Shown piece after piece: positions 26,229-39,447 of a stretch of DNA of 64,000 bases. The stretch is from the NCBI GenBank assembly GCA_037954325.1, contig JBBMNZ010000003.1:21073392-21137391 (forward strand). The letters are read 5' to 3'. This stretch comes from Fistularia commersonii (Eukaryota; Chordata; Actinopteri; Syngnathiformes; Fistulariidae). The notes under the pieces are model-generated. The model was not told the DNA's origin. It worked only from the letters and a program-made list of their open reading frames with translations, and did not search any database. A program made the translations under genes and the position numbers. Position 1 is the stretch's first letter, and every line of letters begins with the position of its first letter.

Positions 26229-26530
26229 TAAACTAAAAACAGGTGATAATGAGTAAATTAAAGACAGTAAGGAAGCAGTAGATAAAACTCGAAAGAAGTA
26301 AAAAATGAGATCAAATTAAAAGGCACAAGGGGGAGGATAGAACTAAAAACAAGTACAATTGGCAGTACAAATTAAAAAAACAATAGATAAACTAAAAACA
26401 GGTGAAAATGTGATTAAATTAAAGACAGTACGGAAGCAGTAGATAAAACTCGAAACAAGTAAGAATGAGATCAAATTAAAAACTACAAGTGGGGTGGATA
26501 AAACTAAAAACAAGTACAATCTCATCATAT
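26229..26530. repeat. Two-unit diverged tandem repeat (about 161 bp)
   Basis: AACTAAAAACAGGTGATAAT at 26229 recurs as AACTAAAAACAGGTGAAAAT near 26390. Both are followed by ATTAAAGACAGTA, then AGCAGTAGATAAAACTCGAA, then GAGATCAAATTAAA and CTAAAAACAAGTACAAT in the same order. Confidence 0.8.
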
Positions 26531-27114
26531 ATATAATATAAGCTGCACTATCTAAAAATAAATGAATAAATGTGTACATGTATAGGTCTATAAAGCTGCA
26601 GGTGTCCATATTGTAACATGAGATATTTACAGAATTTTTTTTTAAACTTGTAATTAAATACATACCTGTTACATCCACAAATACATACTAGAAACTCTTT
26701 TTTACGAACAGTTCTTGTAACACGGCCGATGAAAAAGATTAATAATAAACAACACGAGGAAAGTCCATCCATCCTATCCCCGTTTTGTCCTACCTGAGCT
26801 GATCACTATCTTCGATCGCCTCCTAAAACCATTAAATTCGTCTTCTTCAGTGTTGGAATTGAACAGCCTGAGAATTTCGCGGTAATTTCGTCGGTCCGAT
26901 ATGACGAGGCTAAATGTTTTGGCGGCATGATGCTCGTTAGCTAAAAAAAAAACTCCATAAATTAGCCTTATCATTGTTTAAGAGGCAGTGTTCAAAGCGT
27001 TTGAAAAAAGTAACGGCTTATAGTTCAAGAAATTATGGTAACAACATTAGCCTCGGCACAGAAAATGACTTTATTAGATTCGCAACACTTATTATTCATT
27101 TATTTAGTTAGTCC

Positions 27115-27356
27115 ACTGGGTGAGACGTGGGGTTCAGCCTGGATCAATCATGGGCCCACATATAGAGATGGACAACCGGGGAAATTTAGGGGTTCGAATG
27201 AACCGACCGCGGGTTTTTGGACTGCGGGAGGAAACCGAAGAACCGGAGGAAACCGACGTAGGCATGGGGAGGCTCCACACAGAAAGGCCCCCGGTTGGAA
27301 TTGAAGCAGTGACCTTCATGCAGCGAGGCACTGCACTACAGTGCCGTCCCAAAACG
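27115..27356 (-). repeat. tRNA-like dispersed fish repeat, long copy
   Basis: The minus strand starts GGGACGGCACTGTAGTGCAG, passes GGGGGCCTTTCTGTGTGGAG, CCCCATGCCTACGTCGG and GCAGTCCAAAAACC, and ends GATCCAGGCTGAACCCCACG then TCTCACCC. This is the full order of the teleost repeat whose head is at 12.42 kb on the plus strand. Confidence 0.75.
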
Positions 27357-28837
27357 AATAATATCTCAGAGAAGTTGGAGTAGGAAATTGTCAAAGTAGC
27401 GAGGAAGGTTTATCAAGATCTGTATTTGGGTGCTGACCGGAAACCAATCTGCGATACAATACGACTCACTTTAGATAAGATTCAATAGAGAGCCAAGCTC
27501 TCCAGTAAAGTATGACGTGTTTAAAAATATAAAAAAGATAAGCTTTCAAGCATTTTGCCAAAATGTAGAAAAATACAGATATCCTTGGATGGGGAAGGGA
27601 ACCCGAAGACGAGATGCCCTGTCGAGTCCTCGACGGCATCGGCGCGGTTCGAAAAATCCGACCGGGATCAGAAACCCGCGCTACTTCGCGCGAGGGAATT
27701 GGCCTCAAATGAAGAGTTAACCTGCCAAGAATCTTGACAAGACAAAGAGTTCGGAGGATCTTTTGACCTGGTTGGACCTTCAGACATACTTCCGTCTTCC
27801 CCCGGCGGTGATGTTGACTCCGAAGGGGAATCGCGTAGGAGGGGGCGGGCGGCGGTTCTGAAAGGACACGTGGAAGAGCCGCGTGCCCCCCGAGGCTACC
27901 AGGACCAGGAAAGAGGAACAACGACGGTTTCACCCTGAGGCTCCAAAAGTTTGACCCGAGTGGGCGGTAGGTCGAGGAAGTCAAGTTTGAGTTGAAAATT
28001 GGGATGAATCTCACGAAAGATGTTAACCGACCGGCTTCGATTAACGTGCCGCTATTAATTAAGGTAATTTACGGACCCCCCGCCATCCCGGCTAGAACCA
28101 GGTACCCGCCCATCCACAGCTCTTATCATGCAGCCGGACTGAAAGGAAATCCCTCTGGAGCTGTGAGCCGCTCAGCCGAGGCTCCTAACCAAGTTTAATA
28201 TTTGATGAAATTAGTTCTGCTCACTGCCTCTGCCTTCTTACTTTCTTACTTACCACTGAATGTCTCCGGACCCAAAACTGTAACCTGATTTTTCATTTTC
28301 AGTTAACGTTTGTTGGCGTACCTTTTTTTTTTTTTTTGTAAATGGCTGAAGCTGAAAAGGAAAATGCTTGAATTAGGCCGTTGAGATTTTGGTGAAATTG
28401 TTCAGCTGCGTGGAATCGGGACAGAATTCGACGCACACCTTTCAAAAGAGGCAGTCTCTTCCTCTGGAAACGCAGACAACGTGACAAATTTCCCTTTCTG
28501 AAATAGATGGAGTTGTCACGGGCTCCAGAAAAGAAGGAGCTGCTGAGTTTCTTCCAGGAAACCGCAAAGATCAGCATCTCATCCTCCCAGTATTTCGAAG
28601 AGGAATTGGGGATCGTTCTGGCTCGCCGCCGTACAACACAAGCCGGTGATGAATCTGGGCGAAGAAACTTCTGTGAAGCTCCGGCTTCCAGAATAAGGCT
28701 CGAATGAATCAAAACGATTTTCACTCAGAGTTTGGCTACCATGCGCAATGGAGGTGCAAGAGCTGCAAAAAAAAGTTCTAAGATCTACCCAGCTCCAATT
28801 TGGGTCCAAGAACTACCCTCCGCCACATGTTAGTTCG

Positions 28838-29000
28838 GGATAGTGACTATATCGGTAGAAGGATGGTAAGCTTGCCAGGTAAGAGGAAGACGGAGGACAT
28901 GAAATTAGTCGGAGTGAGAGAAGAGGATACAAAGAACAGGGTTTGACGGAGGAGGTCGACTCGCTGTGGCGAACCTTGAAGGGAGTCGCCGAAAGGAAAA
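28838..29000 (+). mobile_element. RTE-like LINE C-terminal fragment
   Basis: Encodes SDYIGRRMV, LPGKRK and EDMKLVGVREEDTKNRV, matching the last part of the same LINE type as 23.05-23.99 kb (SEYIGRR.., EDMMLVVVQEE). It is a separate 5'-truncated insertion with a small deletion. Confidence 0.7.
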
Positions 29001-30718
29001 CAATAAGGTCCTCACAGGCAGTAAGGGACCACCGGAGGGAACGGTGTGGTTTGATGCAAGAGTCGAACCAACGCGAAGAAGAGGAAGATGACAAGGACAA
29101 CACGGAGAGCCAAGTTGCCAAAGTGTTCATGTCCCGCATGGTGGGAATAACAATAACCACGGACTATCAAATGGGTTGAAGACATGAGACAACACCCACA
29201 TGTAGCTAACTCCTTACTTATTTGAGCAAAAATGTTAACGTTCTGCAGCGAGCCCTGAGAACCCTTCTGTCCCGTAGCGGGCCAGAAGAACTCGGACCTC
29301 TCTGGCGGCCCATTTGGTGATGGTTCTGTCCATTTGGTCACAAGAAAACAAGTGATCGGTGTTCACAATTGCTTTTAAAAAAGGGTGTGCCGCAAAAGGT
29401 ATCTGGTAAGGGGCATAGCTTGTGGGTTCACCAAGCAACTATGAGTTCCTGTGGAACCTTAAAAAGACCCTGCCACACAGTAGGAACTAAGATGGTTCAC
29501 TGTCCAAATACATGAGGAACCAGCCTTGTTCCTGAAAAGGTTTTAGAAACTGTAAAAAGTTTGAAAAGGGCTAAATTTATAACATTTATATACTTCTCCC
29601 TTGATCCCCGCCCGCCCTGATGGCACCACTGAGAAGATAATATCTGTATCTTTATATAAAGCATCCCTAAAGTAGGCTTTAATAGAAGAGGGCTTTTACC
29701 GTCTGGATGGCCGATTAGCTCCACGAGCAGCGCTCTTTCCCTTCACATTCGGCCCGTCCAAACTGTATCAGGTAGTTTTCCAGAAAATATTCCTCCAGAC
29801 GGTAATAAATGACAAAACGCCACGCTCCGAACTCATGTTTCAGGATGAGCCAGTCGCGTAAAAGCCCAGTGTTTACTCCCAAGTAGATTGATTTAGTGCC
29901 ATTGAGTGGAACTGAGCTACGTCGGGCCGCTATTAACTACCTTGTTATTGTCCAGTAGATGAGAACCATGCCTTGGGTCTGCGGAGCAGCGGGGGTGGTG
30001 GTGGTGGGGGGAAAGAGGAGAATGTGTATTTAACGTGTGTTTAGATTGGAGCTCGGAGATTGATGCTCTGCGAGATTTACATACCGACTGGTGAAGGTCT
30101 CGGCGAGTGGGGGGGGGGCGGCGCTTTCTGTCCGTCTGTCTGTCCGTCATTTTTCCAACAAGGCGTCATGAATGCCGTTCACTTTATTAAAAAAGGACGC
30201 CATGACTTTTTGCCTCGGAAAAATAGGGAAAAGCGAGGAAAGACTACCCATCGGTAAAGCTTTCGTTCCAAAATGTCATGACAACGCGATGCTTTCTAGC
30301 ATGTGCCACTGTAATCCCCTGGAATATGTTTGTGTTAGAAAATAACTAATAATCACGTACAATTTAACAAGTATGACACGATCAGGAAATGAGATGCTAT
30401 TAATAGCTATCATAAATAACAGCGTATGATAAGTGTTTTTGGTTTTGGTTTTCATTACCGTCAGATTTGCAAACTCGCATGAAATAATGAGACTGTAATT
30501 TTGAAAAAAAAAAAGAGAATAAAAAAAAAACGGAATTGTTCTGGGGAAAGATGACGCACGGGATCGACATTTTAATAGGATGTGTTCCCCGGGGCCATGA
30601 AACCGTTTGGATTACAAGAACAAACACACACTGTTAGAACCAAATAAATGAACGGACTTTCGGTATTTTTTTTTTTTTTTGTTTGTTTCGTTTTTTTCTT
30701 CCGCAAAGTAATATTCAG

Positions 30719-30746
30719 CGGTGGCGGTGGCGGTGGCGGTGGCGGG
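30719..30746. repeat. (GGTGGC)n hexanucleotide repeat
   Basis: About four and a half GGTGGC units, with a T-run just upstream. Confidence 0.85.
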
Positions 30747-33700
30747 ACGATGCGATCACTTCAGTCATCACCGGATTACAAGTTTTATTAATCAAGCGAT
30801 GACGGGACAAACGCTTCGTTTCACTTCGTGCGACAATAATCAGGTCTCGCACTCTAGCACAGTTGTTACGCAGTCCTGTGTGTTTATGAGTATCCAGCGG
30901 GTAGTTTACATTCCTCCATTGCTGCCCAAATACAGAACTGGAACTTGGACTTGCAGCTGAACTGTGACATCACTTACCTTTTGCCGGAGATCATTTGCTT
31001 TTTGAGGTGCCACGGAAAAAAAGCGCCCGTGGGCCCGTCTTCAGGATTCCCGCTCTGGTTGAATAACTTGCAGCTTCTGTCTGAGCGCCAGCCGGGGTCG
31101 GATATGAAGCCCGGCGTAACGTCATAATAATCAGGATCATCCCAAATTTCCCTCTTAGATCTCGTTTTTATCATCTGCATCTGCTTATTTTGGGCCAAGA
31201 GGCGAGATGTTTCAGTCGAAACATCTGCTCCTCCACGAGAAAATACGTTACATACTGTTTGTTATTTAAGTTGGCGGCGAGGTGACGTGTTGATATACGT
31301 GGAGCATCATTGGATTTCTTTATTATTTAAAACTCCGATGACCTGAAAAAACTCGTTATGCCGCAAAGACCACGAGTTAATTTATTTGTGTTGCGGCGAA
31401 TAAGCCGAACGGTTCGCCGATATAAATCCACATTAAGAATACCGTCTTTATGTCATGGCAGTCATTTCTTTTTCCCGATCTGTCCGACCCCCATTTACAG
31501 GATGTCTCGGAAATGAACCCTGGATGATGAAGAGCTTCACTGTATGGATGCGGTCCCATTTGGACGGGCCGGTTAGGACTTTATTCAATTCGTTTTTCCG
31601 AAGTCGCTAAAAATCTTGTCCGGTCAGGTTTACACATGCGTCTATGTTTTGGTTGATATCGGTAAGACTTGTTTATTCACCGTCCTCACCTGCCTGCTCT
31701 TAGGGTTCATCTTGTATTGTGATGCTTGATTTCGTTCCCCTTCTGGCTTTCTGGATTTCTTTTTTACTTAATTTCTTTACTTTCTAAAAAAAATGGTCAA
31801 ATACCGCATGTCTTGTATTTCACTTTCACGTGGCTTTGCAAAGCTGCATTGTGATGTAACAGTGACAAAAGGTGTGTAAATAGACCGGATGTGAGATGAA
31901 GTCTTGAGGTGGAGGGGTCTGCTAAATGACCCTGGGAAATAGACAGTTCCTTCCTGGAAGGAGTTTCAGGAAATGACTAAATGCACATGTCGTCAGAAGC
32001 GTGATTTAGTCCGTAGACATTTTTCCCACTTACGGTGATACGCTCTTGACAAGAAGCCTCTCCTTTAATTTAAGCAACACTTCTAGATGGTTCATTGGCT
32101 TGTCCTGCTCCTTTAGCGCTTCTTGTTGAGTTTGCCGCACACAGAGCGGCCTCTTCGTCGGCCGCCGGATCCGTCGACGCGGCCGCCAAGATCCGAAATC
32201 CCGCCGCCCCGTCGTCCTCTTCGCAAGTTTGCGTGACCCTCCGCCTCTTCCCCGGTTAATCCTCTCCTTTCCCTGTTCTCTTTTGTATCATTATCTCTGT
32301 TTTCTTCCACGGCCCGGCCTCTTTCCCACCCACTAACGTCCCCCCTGAGAAGCCGGCTGCAGCGGAGTCCGAGGTCCCTCCGTTGCTGCGAGCTGGGAAT
32401 CTGCTGCCCTTTGGTTTAAATAGCATAACCCTCCGCGTCCCATATTCCATACACAAACAGGAAGTGAGGACCCCGCTGCCGAGGGAGGATGTTGTGAAAG
32501 TGTTTATTTTCACCGAGTTCACAGTTACGCTGTGATTCAGATGAAAAAAAAAAAAATCATCCGCTTTGCCATGCTTTTTTTTTTTTTTTTTTTTAATTGA
32601 AAAAAGGCTTTAAACACTTAAAAAGTAATAGTGCTCTTTTATTTTGCATGACTGCGATCCTCAGGAATGTGGTATTTTCCATGTGTTTCCCATGTAAAGG
32701 GGAAATTCTCTGTGGAAATGCTTTTCTTATTTGCTGGTTTCACTTCATGAGAAAGTGACCACTTAAATGGTCCCCGTGGATTTTTCTTTTCTTTTCTTTT
32801 TTTTTCTTTTCTGAGAGCGCTTCTAAGTAGTCAGAAATACTTTGATATCGTGAATGAGCTTCAGCCAACCTAAAAATAAAAAATAAAAAAAAAATCAAAA
32901 TAAGATATTGTTTTTAAATCTGAATGTCATACAATATTTAACTTGGAAATTGTGGAATTTTTCGTAATTCATAGTTTTATCCCTATTTTTTGCAGAAGGG
33001 ACTGCTGGCACACACTTTGTTGTCATTATGGGGAAACATCCAGGAGTTGCAAAGGAAATGAACAAGAGTTTTCAGCAAATGTTTGGAGGGAAAATGATCG
33101 AAGCAAGATATTTCTGTCGGGAGACACGATGTCTTTCCTCCGCAAATGATGAACGCTGATGTGCCAAACACAAACACAGCTTGCTCGCACCGGCCGGTTT
33201 GCATCATCGCCGTCTCTGCAAAAGCTCACTCATAGGCGACCGCGGTGAAAGCTGTTGGATATTAAAATCTTTTTTTTTTTGACGGTCGGCTCACAGCACG
33301 TAACTGCCGACGGGTGTCAACACCGGGGTCGGCGTTGCGCATCTGGACCAGGAGGAAGGAGGGAAAGAGCACGAGTTGTTCCTGCTACTGCGCGAAGGGC
33401 TACGGCTCAGCACATCACATTTTAGAGCTGCGTATTGTTTCTCGAATTCTTTCACAGGAAGTAAAGTTCCCCTGCGATGCCATTTATAAGCGTTCTGTAA
33501 AAATACCCTTTGTCAAGCCGTTGCTCGACTCTATTTGAATTATTGGCAATAAATGCCAATAGAGATTAGTGCATTAAACTAAAAATCAGGTCCTTTTTAT
33601 CCCATTCTGCACTATCTCCAGAGACCTCGAGAAAACTTTTCAACAGTTCTTATTCTGACCACCGGGGGTTTCAGCGAGAGTGCTCGCACCAGGAGATCAA

Positions 33701-36450
33701 CAGGTACGGCCCTGTGTAATAATATTTTGTGTTTTCAGGAAACAAGCTCTTATAAACCTTCTGTGCTCCAATAAATCATGTTAAACTAAAACAGATAAAA
33801 ATGGTAAATCCTCCCATCTATCTTGATCTGCACCAAAAAAAGAAGGGGGGGGGTTGACTTTGGCTCATAACCCCCTCCCTTTCCTGGAAATTGGCTTTTT
33901 ATTTGTAGAATCCTGCTAACAGACTGATTAATACACTGACAAAATAACGGAGCTAATAATACCGTCTTTTTCCGGTTGCTGTAATGAGTCCACACTCGCA
34001 TTGGGAACAATTCTTCGACTTTGGGAAATAAATAAAAAATAAAAAAAAACAGAAAGCAGTATTGTATTGGAAACTATACGGCGAGAGTGGCATCATGCAA
34101 CGTTAATGCGTTTTCTACCAATAAACCAAACTGCAGCAGCGACATTTTGGGTGCATTCGTGCGCAGTGCGGCGTGCTGACCGATCTCCGAGCAAACGTCG
34201 AGCCCCTCCACCCTCGTTCTGTCCTTGCTGCCTTTTCACAAGAGGTGTGACAATGTCTGACAAGTTTTTGCAGAAGGGCCAGCGGACAGAATGTGGCAAC
34301 CAAATGGATAAATGGTGCTATCACTTGCACCTCGGTCCTATGCGGTCCATTCAGGTTATTATTTGTCGAAACGGCGCGGATGGAATTACTGCGCGGAAAC
34401 GATCTGCACGGGGGATCAGGTCTTCCGAGTCAAAACCTCCTCCATTGTCTATGATTAGATTTAATTTATTCATGCGGGGGGGGGGGGTATATTTATTGGA
34501 CGAGGTATCGGCGAAACGTCACGAAAGCACCGCACGGCTCCCTCGCTCGGCGCGTTTGAGGCGAAAACGCTTCAAAGTTTCCTTGGACCTCCAAATGGAT
34601 GTTTGACTGTGCCGCAGAGGACGCGGAGAACACAAGCTAAGTGCTCAAGCAGCGGGTGACGCTAATGCAGTAGGACAAGCCCAGTGTGGCGTGAAGCAGA
34701 AGAGTGCTGTGCGAGGTGACTTATGGGACAATGGGGCCGCTTTTTGCAAATAAAACATGAGGCTTATCCAGAGCCTCTGAACTATACAGTCTCGGTTTCT
34801 GTCAGGTGTTTGTGGGTGGGAGGCTGAAGGGGCAGGGGGGGGAGGTTGGGGTTGAGGTTGGGGAGATGGGTTCTGACTCATTGCTCCTGAACTGCTTGGA
34901 TTTTCTGGCGGACACAAATGAAGGGCAATTCACTGTAATGCATTGTTTGATAACCTAAGAATACAAAAAGGCTGCACGGTTAAACGCCAATTGGAATTTC
35001 CCGTTTTATCGCCTTTGTGCGTGACAGGATTCAGCTCGCCACCCGCACAAAAATGGAACAGCTCCCGATGCCTTTGCGATCAGTGCGTGGAAAAGCATTC
35101 GATAGAGATTCTCACCACACCGTGTCTTTGACAGCTCTTTGTGTATTCACGCCAAGACGGGAATAATAAAAAAGAAATCGGACACAAAGCAGGAAATAAC
35201 CTAAAATAGGCACGGAATACATAAAATCTAAAGTGCAGGAGACTATGAAGACACGGTGAATGTTGCATATAAAAGGATTGTTTAGAATTCGACTCTGCGG
35301 TATCTATCAAGATGTTTAATGTCATTAAAACCAACCATACAACCGGCGGCTTGTCTGACACCATAACATCGTGGCGCCGCAGTCCCGAACAGGAACATTC
35401 GTTCCAGGCAGGCTGACAGAGGACGCCAATCCTGGGGGGCCGTGTTAGACGTCCCCCTCCCCCCCGTGTCTTCAATTAGTAAGAGACTGCGGCGTCCTAG
35501 GAGGCACGGAGGTTCCGAGGCCGTCCATTTAAAGCCTGAAATAATAAATATCTTCCCGACAATCTTGACTTTAAAAGTTACGGCCCTCAATTATGTAAAC
35601 CCTCCCTTTGCCAACACTCACTAAAGACTGAATTCTGTTTCCACTGACGTCAAACACTTCTTTAAATCTTGAGCAGAGCGGCTTATAAATAAGACATAAT
35701 TCGCACAAGAGCATCCATACACACAAACACAGCTATCTCTGGCAGTTGAGATTGCAGGCATAAAAAACTAACTAAAAAAAATAAAAAGTTAATTTTTGTT
35801 TTTTTCTTCCCCTTCCTACACTTACCCTTTCCTTTCACTAACAATTCCGCATCTTTTTATTTTTGCAATGAAACGCCAGCTTGGTGGCTCCTGCAGCAGG
35901 TGGTTCCCAGTGACAATTCATTGCAAAAGACACTGACAGATCGGCGTAATTTAGAAATACTTGTTTCAAGCGGCACCGTACGGCCTTCGCAGTTAAACCC
36001 GGAGTATCCATATCATTTTAATGGCGGGCCTACCATCAGCAGATCGCTCCTTCTTTCATTCCTCCTCTGAGCTCCGAACACCTGTCCCCCTCATGTGTGC
36101 AAGAACAAAACATCTGAGCAGAACGCTGTGTGAACGTCTCAGAGTAGAAATTGTAATAAAAGTGGGATTGGGGGGGGGGAGGAAAAAAGAAACCAGAGAA
36201 TATGACCTGTTGGCTAGCTGTGTTAGCGACTACATTTTCTTTTTTTAAGTACCACCATGACTCACAAGCAACTGTCGCTTTCCTTCGATCAAATCAAATC
36301 AAAAGGGCTTTGAAAAAAGGTTTCACGCCTGTCTGTGCACATCTGCAAGGAATAAAAAAGGATATATTGGAATTGGAGTACTTGATCAACCATATAAGAC
36401 ACTATGCACCGACGGGAGAGTGCTTTATTGTAATATCTGAAATTTGAAAC

Positions 36451-36456
36451 ACACAT

Positions 36457-36497
<41 letters not shown>
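36451..36497. repeat. (CA)n microsatellite
   Basis: CA dinucleotide run of about 20 units with one ATG interruption at its start. Confidence 0.9.
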
Positions 36498-38599
36498 CAT
36501 GCAAAACTGAGAAAACAAGAAAAAGGGCTTGAATACATGTGTAAAAAACAAAGGACTCCCCACCCCCTTGTGAATTGTGAGTTGCATTTGTCCAAAACAA
36601 GCTATGCACAAAAGCTGATCATTAGCTTTCAAACACTTGAAACTTGGTGTTACAGGACAAAAATTTAAAAAATCATCATGGATAAAAAGCATAGAAAATG
36701 AAAAATAAATGTACAGATAAATAAGAAAAAAGAGCAATGCATCACCTGCATACATACAGAGAGATTATAATTTTCATAAGAAATCATTTGAGAGACTATA
36801 TTACACAGCACAAAATGTTTAGAATCGTACAGTCAAAGCAAAAGCTAAAGACTCTCCGAGACAATGATGTTTTTTGTGGGAGGATGTTGACAATCTCTCG
36901 CCTTCCCGTCAGCGCCGTCCTGCTGCAAACTGTATGTTCTGAATAAATGAAGGGGACGCTTTGCGGCACAGTTAATTTTTCATACGCGTCCAGGGTTACT
37001 ACATTGACAAATAGAGCATAATGTACGTTGTTCTTGTTCATTGTCATATAAAATGCTCGCCAAAAAAAAAAAAAGAAAAGACAAGCCTCGGAAGATCTGT
37101 CTTTTATTCTAACTACATATACACGCGTTTGGTGTACTCCTCCAAAATTAATTTCATTTCTCCTAAAAGGAATGTTCTTCAAGGCACCAAATTGGCCTCT
37201 CAAAAATGCGAAACCAGGACTGAACCATGATTTGAAAAAGAGCAGACGTACGTGGCCTCCATATTTAAAAAAAGATTTTTCATTTGTTCGGCACATTAAC
37301 TTAATAATCATTTTACGATTTAAATAAAGGACATTTCCCTCATGCACAGGTCGTGTGCCATGAATACCCCCCTCCTCTCCTCCACCTGTGGAGCCCAGTT
37401 GATCTCTTTTACATGTCGGCCGCGCCAGACAGCCTCCGCACGTTCAGCAGCACATTGAAAACATGCTAGGGCATCACTATATTTAGATCAGATGGCTGGA
37501 GAGGTACAGTGACAATATGTCCATCCGCCCCCATCGTCCCCCGGTCTCGCGCCCCCCCACGCCCACCGCCTCCTCACCCTGCAGGTCTGATTGTGTTTCT
37601 CTACAAAGTCAGGAAGCCGTCTGGCCTCTCCAAGCTGCTTATTGTGAGGAAACAAACTGCATGCTGGGCTGGAGTCCAGGCCCGACCCCCGACACCGCCG
37701 GGGTTGATTCTCCACCCATGACATCAGTACAGGTCCCCACACACGTTTCGCATTTTCTGACACACACACACACACACAGCCATTATTATCATCAGGGTTG
37801 CTGGAATTTTTTCTCGGACTCTGTTTTGCATTGTAGAGCTGTGACTTTGTTTCTCGCTTTAAGAAATGAAATCACAGGGCTTGGCTTTTCCTACGTCGCT
37901 ATAAGGGAGTGGCTTAAATTATGTCAGGACTACCTAAGTAAACAGTGTCTCGGGAAGAACAAGACAAAAATGGTAAATGTGGGACATGCCTACGCTGTTT
38001 ATGTTAAGTGCCTCAATTTCTGGAGCATCTTTATTTAAATTGGTGTGTTTCGTGTTTCTCTTGTTCTCTCTTTTCTGTTCTTACATGTTTGTGTATGTGC
38101 TTTATATCTACAATAAGTAATTTGGAAATCCAGCTAATAATCTGTTCTGGGGAATCAGCCACAATGTAGAAGAATGAAACGGTAAGTGGAGAACAAAAAT
38201 CACATCATGAGTTTTCACAGGCACCCTCCTAAAACATGCTGTCAAAAAAAGCATGTATTCATATTATTTCATTTTGAAATGATGTAGACCTTTCAAATAT
38301 TCATCCCCATTTCCAATCAATTTCAAAGTCTAATGTCAATCCTCCTGCTTTGTACAGTCTTATATTTACGAGCCTGATCACACAGACAACCGAAGATTAA
38401 ATAGCACAGGTGATAAATAATAAAATCACTCCTTCGCAAATCATATTAAAACCCACAATTTAATCATACATTTAAAAAAAAAGGAACAATGTAAATTCAT
38501 TTCTTGGCCCTGCATTAAGCTTAAAAATAACGGAGCGATAACCAAGCAAATATTTTATTTCAGAGACAGGGGCCCAAAAAATAAATAAATAACAACACC

Positions 38600-38601
<2 letters not shown>

Positions 38602-38655
<54 letters not shown>
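38602..38655. repeat. (AAT)n microsatellite
   Basis: Perfect AAT run of about 18 units, about 790 bp upstream of the rbpms2 start codon. Confidence 0.95.
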
Positions 38656-38657
<2 letters not shown>

Positions 38658-38689
38658 TTAGCGTGCGCTACAGGTGTGCCTAGCTTAAT

Positions 38690-39447
38690 GACGTGTAGGC
38701 TGCGCGCGAGGGGCCCGGGGTGGGGTAGGGCAGTAAGGGGGGCTACCATTGGCTCTCCGGGTTCCATAGAAACGGTGATGTAGCGCGCGCGGCGGAGAGG
38801 CCGGCTTTTCCTGTCGCAGCTGAGTCGGATCTGGAGCTTGATTACGGTCCACAGCGGACTCCGACATAATTGATGACCTAATTGAAAGGCGGGGGAGGAG
38901 GAAGAGGAAGAGGAGGAGGAGGAGGAGAGAGCCGAGAGCCGCTCCAATGAGAAAAGTTTACTTGTACTTCCTGCGCTCAAACCCACAGCCGAGGGTACTG
39001 ATGTGAGCGCAGACGCGTCCGCCGGGGTTTTTTTTGTTTTACGCGCACTACTTTTTCCCCCCTCGTCTCTCACCCTCACACACACACGGAGCACCTTCCA
39101 CCTCTCTCACCTTTACTTTAAAGCGTCTTTCCGTCCCCCTCCCCGCCCCCCACCACCGGTTATCACTCCTTTTTTTTAGTTTTTTTTTTTAAGTTATCAT
39201 TATTCGAATTATTATTTGAATGATTCTCTCTCGCAATACGACCGCAGCGTCTCCCAAGCCCTCGGCACCTTCGTCCGCTCGGCCTCACCTCAACAACCCG
39301 CTCCTGAAGTACCGGCGACACCAGGACTCTCACCGCGGCCACCGGCGTACTTTGGGGAGATATCACTCGGCCCGGAAAAACTTCTTACTCTGCGCGGCGG
39401 CGGCGGCAGCGGCGGCGGCGGCGGCTGAAGAAGAAGTGTCCGGCAAC
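38690..39447 (+). promoter_or_regulatory. rbpms2 CpG-rich promoter and 5' UTR
   Basis: GC content and CpG density rise sharply here (GCGCGCGAGGGGCCCGGGG, GCGCGCGGCGGAGAGGCCGG) compared with flanking AT-rich DNA. A GGA/GAA-rich tract at 38889-38930 and a GCG-rich tract at 39391-39424 precede the ATG. No clear TATA box. The transcription start is not defined. Confidence 0.6.

Larger units (their letters stand above)
17051..38700. other. Gene-poor intergenic region
   Basis: More than 21 kb between psma4 and rbpms2 without a supported gene on either strand. Open frames up to 182 codons occur but match no family I know and lack splice context. The region mixes transposon debris (17.5, 21.2-21.95, 23.05-24.0, 26.1, 27.1 and 28.8 kb), AAT-rich arrays (20.24-20.47, 22.37-22.61 kb), microsatellites, and blocks of moderate-GC unique DNA (about 18.4-19.2, 20.74-21.1, 22.65-22.9, 24.7-24.85, 31.0-31.6 and 37.35-37.55 kb). 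These blocks could be regulatory elements for rbpms2 or psma4. This cannot be shown without comparison to other fish. Confidence 0.6.

Noticed and set aside
27466..28014. Open frame of 182 codons on the minus strand
   Set aside because: It lies in a locally GC-richer stretch, resembles no protein family I know, has no splice or promoter context and contains low-complexity Ser/Pro/Arg text. Chance is the best explanation.
30974..31559. Minus-strand frames (TRSKREIWDDPDYYDVTPGF and a similar one nearby)
   Set aside because: Protein-like in places, but short, unsupported by splice signals and unknown to me. Kept only as part of the non-repetitive islands.
32996..33155. Possible exon after a TTTTTTGCAG acceptor
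   Set aside because: Two frames are open at once, neither looks like a known protein, and there is no partner exon or donor that I can defend.
34067..34606. Open frame of 179 codons on the plus strand
   Set aside because: Arg/Ser-rich with no recognisable domain, and the opposite strand is also partly open. No supporting splice sites.
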